Positions 56,876-64,000 of a stretch of 64,000 bases of DNA are shown piece after piece. How positions within the stretch are numbered: the first letter of the stretch is position 1; every line of letters starts with the position of its first letter. Origin of the DNA: Erwinia piriflorinigrans CFBP 5888 (GTDB lineage: Bacteria > Pseudomonadota > Gammaproteobacteria > Enterobacterales > Enterobacteriaceae); contig NZ_CAHS01000014.1 in assembly GCF_001050515.1 (NCBI RefSeq), forward strand, positions 388,064 through 452,063, in the 5' to 3' direction. Under the pieces are notes generated by a model that was given only the letters and a program-made list of their open reading frames with translations, was not told where the DNA came from and searched no databases. The translations under genes and the position numbers were made by a program.

Positions 56876-57242
56876 CTACTGTTTACATGGAGAGGTTTCA
56901 TTTTCACACACTCTCCGCCCTATCTGCCCGGCATTATAAATTATCGATATAATTGAGACGCTTACAATTATCATGATCGTCACAAACAACATCAGGCTGA
57001 AAGATGTTTGAGAATTAAACAACTGGATAATAAATACTGCAAGCGGCGAAAGTGCCAGCACGGTTGATACCGCCAGAGGGGTTGCCAGCTCAATTCCTTT
57101 TTGAAGAAAATATAATGAGGCACTTACGCCAATGAGCGCAATAAACAGGATTGCAGAGAGGATATTGCTGTTAACCACTACTCCGTGCTGAAAATACAAT
57201 ATGCCAAGGTATACCGCGATTAATAACGGAAACCGCAGTGAA

Positions 57243-57250
<8 letters not shown>
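56876..57250 (-). pseudogene. Truncated EamA/DMT-family permease (C-terminal half only)
   Basis: The 124-residue frame has four TM segments (LLIAVYLGILYFQHGVVV, LSAILFIALIGVSASLYFL, LAVSTVLALSPLAVFIIQL, MLFVTIMIIVSVSIISIIY). They fit the second EamA repeat of a drug/metabolite transporter, normally about 300 residues with ten TM helices. The coding similarity ends near 57243, where an IS3-type end sequence begins, so the N-terminal half was lost by insertion and deletion. The frame begins with TTG inside the IS-derived sequence and is not a real start. Confidence 0.75.
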
Positions 57251-57590
<340 letters not shown>

Positions 57591-57789
57591 GACCTGCTAT
57601 TGACAGGTACCACTCATAATCTAGACTAAAGTATTCCGCATTATAAAGATGGTAAAAAAAGAGTATGTTATTCAACTACATGGTGATTTTTTTACATCAC
57701 TAATAAAAGTAATAGTGACGACGACTCCGCGAAAAAATGGTAGCTGCTAGCGCAATAATTTACCCCCAATGAATGAAAATGAGGTTGAA

Positions 57790-58728
57790 ATGGATTTTTT
57801 TTCAATGAATCAAACTGAGATAAAACTTTTCATGGGTCGCAGTTTTTTAGAGGAGGCCAAAGAAAAGTGTGAGCATGAAAAGAACAGTCAACTCTTGAAT
57901 AAAGAATTAACTGATACTGAATTTCTAAAGCACATCTTTAGTGATGACTTAAACAGTAAGAATAAAGAAATAATTTCAATACATCTCCAGGCCTTACATA
58001 CACACCTTAAAAAGATACTTTCTCCAGAGTCAGAGAATACCTTCAAAACCGAAGGTTTATATGTTGAGTTTGCAAAAGGAATAACCATTTTTGATGGCAT
58101 AACAAAAACCCTTGAAATGGAAGGAGGAACTTATGGTGATAATACAGTATTTAGCAATAATTTCTATTATGATGCGAGTCGAGCAATAAAAAAGATGCCG
58201 CATCCCTTCTATCAAGGAGACTTGGAGATAGCGTGTATTCCGATGAAATTACGACTAGCTATAGAGCTATACATTAAAAATATGATCGAGTATAAAGGTG
58301 CTAAAAAGAAATATAAAAAAGGAAAAGAACGAAATTATTCGGTTACAATTGCAGAGTTACTTGGTTTTTTTCAGAATGAAAAATTCAATAAATATGTAGA
58401 TCTTCCTGTGTCTATCAACACATTAAGAAGCATAAATACATGGTCTAATAAATTTATTCATTCTGGGATAATCCCCTTGCCCTGGCAAAGTCTTACGGCA
58501 ATTGATATGCTTTATCCACTATTTAGTATTTGGAACGATGATCGAAATTTTAGCCTTAATGGATTCAATTTTATAAACTTAAATTATTCTCAAGATGAAA
58601 TGCTTAAAGATTTAAACGCTTATCTATCTGAGAAGTCGAAAATGCCTATAACTGTAGAATTATACCCAAGATGTGAACATCCTTTTGAGGGGACATATGC
58701 AAATAAAAAAACCAGCGCTCATGAGTAA
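57790..58728 (+). CDS. AT-rich accessory gene, function unknown (possible HEPN-like protein)
   Basis: About 312 residues, with base composition much more AT-rich than the chromosome around it, a sign of transfer. The ATG at 57790 has GAGG five bases upstream; an ATG at 57769 has none. The N-terminal half is charged and helical. The C-terminal half has IPMKLRLAIELYIKNMIEYK and INTWSNKFIHSGIIPLPWQ. The IELYxKN and xxNKxIHSG pattern recalls HEPN-type helical domains, many of which are RNases in defence systems, but the RxxxxxH motif is not clear. A TTGACA-type promoter may lie at 57600. A hairpin follows the stop. Confidence 0.65.
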   Translation: MDFFSMNQTEIKLFMGRSFLEEAKEKCEHEKNSQLLNKELTDTEFLKHIFSDDLNSKNKEIISIHLQALHTHLKKILSPESENTFKTEGLYVEFAKGITIFDGITKTLEMEGGTYGDNTVFSNNFYYDASRAIKKMPHPFYQGDLEIACIPMKLRLAIELYIKNMIEYKGAKKKYKKGKERNYSVTIAELLGFFQNEKFNKYVDLPVSINTLRSINTWSNKFIHSGIIPLPWQSLTAIDMLYPLFSIWNDDRNFSLNGFNFINLNYSQDEMLKDLNAYLSEKSKMPITVELYPRCEHPFEGTYANKKTSAHE

Positions 58729-58738
58729 GCAATAAGCA

Positions 58739-58770
58739 AGTGGTCCGAGAATAAATACTCTCGGACCACT
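58739..58770 (+). terminator. Strong hairpin after the AT-rich accessory gene
   Basis: A 12-base perfect stem (58739-58750 with 58759-58770) and an eight-base loop begin 10 bases after the stop codon. An A run rather than a T run follows on the plus strand, so it is an imperfect intrinsic terminator. It marks the end of the transferred gene cassette. Confidence 0.55.
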
Positions 58771-58851
58771 AAAAATGGGTGTAACCATCCCGTAAGATAG
58801 TTCCGTTCTCTTTTAGAGATCTCGCGGCATACTGCCAATGATGAGGGCGCT

Positions 58852-59009
58852 ATGCGTAAAGTCCGCTTACCCAACGGCAGATCATCGCCGTTCTGAAGTC
58901 TGTGGAGGCTGGCAGAACGGTGAAGGATGTTTGCCGTGAAGCCGGAATCTCAGAGGCCAGTTACTACAACTGGAAAGCAAAGCTACGTGGTACCGATATT
59001 TGCTCTAAG
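58852..59009 (+). mobile_element. IS3-family orfA remnant
   Basis: An ATG at 58852 opens a frame that breaks after 14 codons. In the next frame the sequence reads as the start of an IS3-family orfA helix-turn-helix (QIIAVLKSVEAGRTVKDVCR, then EAGISEASYYNWKAK). Similarity ends near 59009. A frameshift and the missing 3' part make it inactive. Confidence 0.75.
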
Positions 59010-59057
59010 CATCTGGCAAGCCTGCTGGCCTGTTTCGTTGCGTCGAACTGTATTGGA

Positions 59058-59476
59058 CTGACCCCACAGCCCTAGACATTTCCTGTCCTCACGAAGGCCT
59101 GTTCAAAGGCCTCCGGGCTGAGATGTCTGTGACGCCGTGCCCGGTTGTAGAAGACTTCAATGTAATTGAAGATATCAGCGCGGGCCAGATCCCGGGTTTT
59201 GTAGATCCGTTTTCTGATGCGCTCTTTTTTCAGCGAACTGAAAAACGATTCGTCCACTGCTTTATCCCAGCAGTTGCCTCGATGGCTAATGCTGGGTGCC
59301 AGGTTGTTAGCCCGACAGAACCGCCGCCATACGGCCATCATCAGTGCGTCCAGCGCCAGCTCCCGCGACAGAGTCGGTTTCATCGACCAGCCCGCCAAAT
59401 TTCGGGCGAAGGGGTCGATAACCACCGCCAGGTACAATATACGACAGTATCGTCTACCGGCATAGGGGCAGTCCAC
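59058..59476 (-). mobile_element. IS3-family orfB remnant with internal deletion
   Basis: Minus-strand frame of 134 residues with transposase segments YLAVVIDPFARNLAGWSMK, GNCWDKAVDESFFSSLKKER and YIEVFYNRARRHRHLSPEAF. The expected HSDQGSQ segment with the second catalytic Asp is missing; the sequence jumps from MMAVWRR to FCRANNLAPS. This fits recombination between two WRR-encoding repeats. The N-terminal part ends abruptly at 59476, four bases from the SIR2 gene stop. Confidence 0.8.
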
Positions 59477-59479
59477 AAA

Positions 59480-60790
59480 TTATGAATCAATATCATTTAC
59501 TATGGCTAGCGCATCAGACCACGTGGTATTTGCCTCAATGTGTTTTTTAATTAGTATCCGGTTCGACACAATCATAGATGGCCAACGATTCTTCCAAGAG
59601 CGGTATGCATGCCAAGAATATCCAATATAGTAATCTTTTCTCATCGTTGTCATCGAGCGTAGTACTGCATCAAGATATTTACCTTCTATTGAGGTTTTAC
59701 GTACTTCAAAAATAGCTCCGAGATAAATTAGCCAACGAGCCAGATGTTCATATTGTTCCCAGGCGTTATGCTCGGTAGTTAAATTTGTTTTGGTTTCAAT
59801 AACATCGCCAATCATTGCTACTACCATCGTATTATTCCAGCTCAACCCTTCAGCGGCAATTGCAGAAATAATCTGATAAAATGAGTCTTCGAGCTTTAAG
59901 AACGTATCTTTGAATGAGTGATTCTCATACACGACCTTTCGAATGGATTTTAAAGAGTTGTCAGAAATCATTTCTGCTTTTGGTATTTCTTTATTTAAAT
60001 TCTTAAAGAAAATATTAATTTCAAGGGCATCTAACACTCTAATTCCGTAGCAGTGAAAGTAATAATCTTTCACATTCTGGTCGATTGAAGACCTGGAAAT
60101 CAAAAATATATTTGAACCAACCACATGACTTTTAGAAAAACCTTTATAATCATTAATAATTGCTTTTAGGTTCGTATCTCCAAGAGAATAACCCAAAATC
60201 ACAACAGTGTTTTCATACAAAACAGTGCTTAGTTTTCGAGAGAAGTATGAATCACTATTTATAAATTTAAAATAATCCTCTGATGTGATCACCATGTTTT
60301 TGGGGGAGTCTACGGAACCATGTACATGATAGACTTTAACATTCGCAGAAGATCTTGGTATGGGTAATCCAGGTGTAATTGATTGAGAAGTATTTTCACA
60401 TGTTAAACTTTCAGCTAGTTTATCATAATTGGTTGTTACAACCCGGAAAGAACGGTTAGAAAAAAAGTTCTCAATTTCCTCATTGCTATCACCTAATTGT
60501 ATCTTAGAAATAATCTTAGTAACCTCTTCATGAATGTCCTTGTCTTGAACTGCCAGCTTTATTGAGATTATTTGTGCTGTTTCTTCCAGGCTCAAAGGTG
60601 ATGGCTTTTCTTTTGGAAAAAGTGACGCCTTTAACTTATCTGCATTTGGTAAAATATCGCACAGTTCTTCGAGAAGACCTTTCCATGTTGGAGCATCGCC
60701 ATTAGATACCTCCTTTGAAAAACCTGTTCCGGTAAATAGACAAAGTCTATTTGTGGCAGCTGCATATGCAATTTCAAACATCTCTCTCAT
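59480..60790 (-). CDS. Stand-alone SIR2-domain protein, probable NAD-consuming defence effector
   Basis: About 436 residues from the ATG at 60790, which has AAGGA six bases upstream. The N-terminal 240 residues are a SIR2-like Rossmann domain: LFTGTGFS (GAG-S-like motif, residues 19-25), VVTTNYD with Asn121, YHVHGSV with His157 and VILGYSLGDTNLKAIIND. Asn and His are the residues NADase-type SIR2 domains need. The C-terminal 190 residues have no recognised domain (WEQYEHLARWLIYLGAIFE; YIGYSWHAYRSWKNRWPS). Such proteins are effectors in several anti-phage systems that deplete NAD. No HerA, Argonaute or Thoeris partner is adjacent, and the C terminus abuts an IS remnant, so it may be trimmed. 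Confidence 0.8.
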   Translation of the reverse strand: MREMFEIAYAAATNRLCLFTGTGFSKEVSNGDAPTWKGLLEELCDILPNADKLKASLFPKEKPSPLSLEETAQIISIKLAVQDKDIHEEVTKIISKIQLGDSNEEIENFFSNRSFRVVTTNYDKLAESLTCENTSQSITPGLPIPRSSANVKVYHVHGSVDSPKNMVITSEDYFKFINSDSYFSRKLSTVLYENTVVILGYSLGDTNLKAIINDYKGFSKSHVVGSNIFLISRSSIDQNVKDYYFHCYGIRVLDALEINIFFKNLNKEIPKAEMISDNSLKSIRKVVYENHSFKDTFLKLEDSFYQIISAIAAEGLSWNNTMVVAMIGDVIETKTNLTTEHNAWEQYEHLARWLIYLGAIFEVRKTSIEGKYLDAVLRSMTTMRKDYYIGYSWHAYRSWKNRWPSMIVSNRILIKKHIEANTTWSDALAIVNDIDS

Positions 60791-60856
60791 CTGAGAATCC
60801 TTTTTCATTTTTATAACTGCCAAAATACAGCTTAGCGATTTCCTTTTCAATATAGG

Positions 60857-60920
60857 AATGTCCGCTTCAGGCACTTAACGGACAGGCATGAAGGTCTTCT
60901 ATGAGCGAGGAGCGGACATT
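60857..60920. repeat. Inverted repeat upstream of the SIR2 gene
   Basis: AATGTCCGCT at 60857-60866 is repeated in inverted form, AGCGGACATT, at 60911-60920 with 44 bases between. It lies in the 420-base non-coding stretch between the SIR2 gene and a divergent unknown gene. It may be a regulator site, a structured leader or the trace of a small mobile repeat. Nothing else is recognisable in that stretch. Confidence 0.5.
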
Positions 60921-61212
60921 TACATTTTTTTTAGGTGCCTAAATTCAGTAATCCATCACATTTCCTCATTATAAGCGTCTCCGCAGCGAAATCGCCCGCA
61001 GCAGCACCCGACAGAAATCGGCACTATAGTTCGCTGAAAGGGACAGGCTGTGGGCTGGAAAGCGTTAGGGGGCGGCGAACCACAATAAATCCCCCTTATG
61101 TTACTTTGTTACGTTTGCTAAAAATGGGCGATAACACTAAGAGCGTTGATATGATTGCATGTTACGCTGTTACTTTTTGTTCCCGTTGAAAAACATTAAG
61201 TTGGAGAGCTAT

Positions 61213-61920
61213 ATGGATTGGCCTAAAGAGTACAGCAAGACAACTCAAGCGGTAAGAGATGCAGCGTATAAACTCTACTATGTTGAAGCTATCACCCGGT
61301 CGGTTCTGCTACCTGGACAGGTGAAAACGGCTTATCACGATGGACTACTAACGACGGATTATTACCTTTTCCTGTTCACCTGCAGGAAGAATCCGAAGTT
61401 TGCAGGGTATTTTACCTGTGGCTTGTATGCAGCAAAGGGGTGGTTCGAGTTGAACGGACAGCGATCTGAGGAAATTCCATCATACAATCCCCTTACGGGC
61501 GAGTCCTCCGGTGTTAGTAAAACGAGTGGGTACGGTATAACAAAGCCGCTGAAAGCTGAATCAGACCCAAGAATGAAACGTCTAATCAGGGTACTCCAGA
61601 CATTCATTTCTCTGACGGACGATGAGAAAAGGAAAATCAAAGGCGAATCAACCACACTGACTGTCCTACAGAAGCTAATAAAAGCGTCAAAAGATACCCC
61701 CAGCACGTCAAATATCAGATCGGTAAATACCACTCTGTACAAGGCGCTCAAGGATGGTCGTCATGGTGGTGCGCGTACATTCACTCAACTAGTTGATCAT
61801 TATGAGGTTCTTCTTGGTGTGACTTTCAAGAAGATATCTATTGATGATTTCAATCAGGAGATCGACGATACCCGCAACAAGTCAGCGACATATCCGTATA
61901 TCCCTTTGGCATCATTCTGA
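61213..61920 (+). CDS. Protein of unknown function
   Basis: About 235 residues starting MDWPKEYSKTTQAVRDAAYK; TTGGAGAG stands ahead of the ATG, and a longer frame upstream is unsupported. The protein is soluble, with no signal or TM segment. Visible segments are TTDYYLFLFTCRKNPKFAGY and GYFTCGLYAAKGWFELNG; the C-terminal half is charged and helical (LTVLQKLIKASKD, THTL-free helices ending YPYIPLASF). It is divergent from the SIR2 gene and may share regulation with it. I do not recognise the family. Confidence 0.6.
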   Translation: MDWPKEYSKTTQAVRDAAYKLYYVEAITRSVLLPGQVKTAYHDGLLTTDYYLFLFTCRKNPKFAGYFTCGLYAAKGWFELNGQRSEEIPSYNPLTGESSGVSKTSGYGITKPLKAESDPRMKRLIRVLQTFISLTDDEKRKIKGESTTLTVLQKLIKASKDTPSTSNIRSVNTTLYKALKDGRHGGARTFTQLVDHYEVLLGVTFKKISIDDFNQEIDDTRNKSATYPYIPLASF

Positions 61921-62099
61921 AATGGTGGGCTCCGGCCCTTTCATGTGTAGTCGTCGATGAAATTTTTCACCAGTACGAGAGCTTTCTTGAATCACTAAAC
62001 TCCGCTTATGGTACGGAGCAGATAGGCTTACTGGGTGGTCCGCTGTGAGCGAGGAGTGGGCCTCGAAGACTATAAGATGACTACTGAATTTGTGGAGAT

Positions 62100-63371
62100 T
62101 CAGACGCTCTCATTTAGCATGTCGTCCCAGTATGCTTCCTCTTCCAAGACGCAGGCTAACATCATTTCAAGTTGTAAGTTCTTCGCTGCTAGACGGCGAT
62201 GTTCTATTTTTTCAGGTGTCATGTCTGAGCGTAATTCACCTTGCAGGCACTCACTGAAGATAGCTCTGAACTCTTTCTCACTCCGTCGAGCTATTTGTAC
62301 TCGATGGTCGCGGTCATCAATGACCATCATTTTTACCGGGTTAAGCCGTAATAATTTACGCCAGCGAGTATCATTTGAGACAAAATAGGGAATAAAAAAG
62401 GAACCATTCTGGGTAGAAGTGGCAATCTGTTCCAGCAAGCGTAGCAGCGTCATATCCCAAGCCATGCCGCGTATATCCTTCAGTATTTCGCGTGACTTTC
62501 CTGTTATAGGGCCGAAAAAAGGGGCAATCGGTAATGATAATATTCCTCCCCAAATAAGCTGCAACTCCGTGAGGGGGACCGCGCCAAGCGTTCTGACAGA
62601 ATAGATGAGAAGTTCACGCAAGATCTGCTCGTTATCGCGTTTAATATCGCGGTGCCAGAGTCTGGCAAAGCGTAACAATAGAGCCTGCGTGAATGCGCTT
62701 TTTGCTTCATAATGTTTGATGTGCTCACTATTGTGCATCTCCTGCATGAGAGCCTTTGCATCAGCAAGAAGTTCTGCCCGTAGTGTATCTGCTGATTTAC
62801 TGTAAACAAACGTGCCCGGCGAATCACGAAAGCACTTCCAGTCCAGATAGTCGAGCATACGGAAAGCAATTAGGGTGTCGAGAGGTCGTTTGTTTTCAGG
62901 ATTACCCCGCGAAAGGCGAGTGTTTTCCATGAGAAACGGCAGAATATCGAACTGTACTCGGGAATTGTTTGCCTTCAGCATCAGAATTTCGATAACGCGA
63001 TTGCGTTCAACATCCTGTATCTTCTCCCCCGACACGACCGCACGCAGTTTCTCGGCAAAATTAGAATCAAAGCTAAGAGAATAATCGAACAGTACGTTAC
63101 ATTTCCCTCCTGTCAAATGTGCGTGAAGACTTACTGCTGCTGACATGAAGTAGGCCCGTGGACCTTCAAAAAATGAAATAATATTTTCGTTTTCAGCTAG
63201 TTTTAGCCCCAGTCCGAGCTCAATATCAATTGCCCCAGATGCGGTAGTGCACATGATTGTGCGTAAGTGGATCATATCCTCAGGACGTTCTTCACCGATG
63301 GAAGCCAACGCCTCCTGATCACTGTTGAGTAGGGCAAGATAAAGAACGTCTGAAATAGGGGGGCACTGCAT
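62100..63371 (-). CDS. Protein of unknown function
   Basis: A 423-residue soluble protein with a good AAGGA ribosome site seven bases before the ATG. Segments that stand out are IDIELGLGLKLAENENIISFF, cut here as IDIELGLGLKLAENENIIS, a central helical stretch with many Arg and Leu (LLLRFARLWHRDIKRDNEQI), and VKMMVIDDRDHRVQIARRSE near residue 350. There is no signal peptide or TM segment. It is the last intact gene before an IS630 remnant. I do not recognise the family; context suggests accessory cargo. Confidence 0.65.
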   Translation of the reverse strand: MQCPPISDVLYLALLNSDQEALASIGEERPEDMIHLRTIMCTTASGAIDIELGLGLKLAENENIISFFEGPRAYFMSAAVSLHAHLTGGKCNVLFDYSLSFDSNFAEKLRAVVSGEKIQDVERNRVIEILMLKANNSRVQFDILPFLMENTRLSRGNPENKRPLDTLIAFRMLDYLDWKCFRDSPGTFVYSKSADTLRAELLADAKALMQEMHNSEHIKHYEAKSAFTQALLLRFARLWHRDIKRDNEQILRELLIYSVRTLGAVPLTELQLIWGGILSLPIAPFFGPITGKSREILKDIRGMAWDMTLLRLLEQIATSTQNGSFFIPYFVSNDTRWRKLLRLNPVKMMVIDDRDHRVQIARRSEKEFRAIFSECLQGELRSDMTPEKIEHRRLAAKNLQLEMMLACVLEEEAYWDDMLNESV

Positions 63372-63611
63372 AACTTTTTCCTTAATTTCTATACAGGAAT
63401 AACAGTATCTGGCTGATGACTCTACTGTCTATACTGGCGTAATTTTGCATGTGTTGCTCAAATAGATATGTGAAATACCCTTCGTCTGGCACGGAGGCTT
63501 GGCTGACAGTCCTCAAGGAGCGCATTGAGCGTAAAGCGAAAGTTAAGGGAAGGTTTGGTCTTTAATATGACTCCAAATAGCCGTTCGGAATAGTAGATCA
63601 CTTCGAGGGAA

Positions 63612-63673
63612 CTCAGTCCGGATTGTGCGATCTGATCAATAGCCAAACATCACAAATCACAAACCGGACTGAG
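63612..63673. repeat. Inverted repeat at the left end of the IS630-type element
   Basis: CTCAGTCCGGATTGTG (63612-63627) and the inverted copy CACAAACCGGACTGAG (63658-63673) pair at 15 of 16 positions. They stand immediately upstream of the IS630 transposase ATG at 63676. This is probably the subterminal or terminal repeat region of the element. The remaining bases from 63372 to 63611 hold no supported gene. Confidence 0.55.
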
Positions 63674-63675
63674 CG

Positions 63676-64000
63676 ATGCCGATCATAGCACCAACAACCC
63701 GTACCGAACGACGTCTGATGCAAAAAACGCTTCATAAAACGCGTGATAAAAACCATGCCCGAAGGCTTACAACCATGCTGATGCTGAACCTGGGGGGTAG
63801 CGTCAGCGAGGTTGCCAGAACGCTCTGCTGCGCGCGTTCATCCGTTAGTCGCTGGATAAACTGGTTGACACCGACGGCTTGAAATCGCTGCCGGCCGGGC
63901 GCGGTCGACGCTGGCCGTTTGAGCAGATCTGCTCACTTCTGCGCCAGCTGGTAAAGTATGCTCCGGGTGATTTTGGCTACCAGCGTTCGCGCTGGAGCAC
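63676..64000 (+). pseudogene. IS630-family transposase, frameshifted and cut by the window edge
   Basis: The first 66 codons match the IS630-type N-terminal helix-turn-helix (RLMQKTLHKTRDKNHARRL, VSEVARTLCCARSSVSRWIN). The frame then stops at 63880. In the shifted frame the protein continues as GLKSLPAGRGRRWPFEQICS and LLRQLVKYAPGDFGYQRSRW to the edge. A short deletion near 63870 explains the shift. The catalytic domain would lie beyond the window. Confidence 0.8.

Noticed and set aside
61924..61945. GGGCTCCGGCCC plus TTT after the gene ending at 61920
   Set aside because: Stem of only four pairs and a short T run.

Overview
The window looks like chromosome of a member of Enterobacterales, most likely an Erwinia/Pantoea-type (Erwiniaceae) species. 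This is inferred from gene order and protein similarity by eye, not from a database search. The left end follows the E. coli order ldcA-emtA-ycgR-ymgE-treA, and a ycgZ-ymgA-ymgB cluster is also present. A Salmonella SPI-1/Shigella Mxi-Spa type secretion island of the kind known from insect- and plant-associated Erwinia and Pantoea follows.

Layout. (1) 1-10.6 kb: core genes for murein recycling and remodelling (ldcA, emtA), the c-di-GMP flagellar brake ycgR with a recognisable sigma-28 promoter, a GlsB/YmgE membrane protein, periplasmic trehalase treA, a short-form argC, a DUF3142/tetratrico-like envelope gene pair, a LysE-type exporter coupled to a YqcI/YcgG protein, and a divergent LysR gene. 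(2) 11.8-21.9 kb: an anaerobic C4-dicarboxylate module. It holds a class I fumarase, a CitT/TtdT-type dicarboxylate transporter, a perfect FNR box, a 925-residue soluble NADH:fumarate reductase fusion (OYE + FMN_bind + FAD domains), its flavin transferase ApbE, and the DcuS-DcuR two-component system. Together these would import a dicarboxylate, convert malate to fumarate, reduce fumarate with NADH in the cytoplasm and export succinate. (3) 22-24 kb: two tandem YgdI/YgdR lipoproteins and ycgZ-ymgA-ymgB small regulators.

(4) 24.9-49.1 kb: an AT-rich, apparently complete SPI-1-type type III secretion system. On the minus strand are sctD-F-I-J-K-L (prgHIJK-orgAB order). On the plus strand are invF, sctC-W-V, invB, sctN-O-P-Q-R-S-T-U, sicA, sipB, sipC, sipD, a SipA-position protein and iacP. 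Beside it lies a ToxR-like winged-helix regulator whose reading frame ends just after a T9 run, with a small ORF continuing in the frame reached by one extra T. Similar 9-base runs lie inside sctD, sctV and sctT.

(5) 49.3-53.2 kb: a non-PTS sucrose locus, cscR facing a cscB-cscA operon, with two LacI-type operators and a CRP site. (6) 53.2-56.7 kb: a shortened NAD(P)-binding protein gene with a G8 tract, a LysR regulator and two aldo/keto reductases. (7) 56.8-64 kb: an eroded accessory region with a truncated EamA permease, IS3-family and IS630 remnants, an AT-rich gene of unknown function, a stand-alone SIR2-domain protein of the type seen in anti-phage defence, and two further unknown genes. 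No tRNA, rRNA or CRISPR array was recognised.
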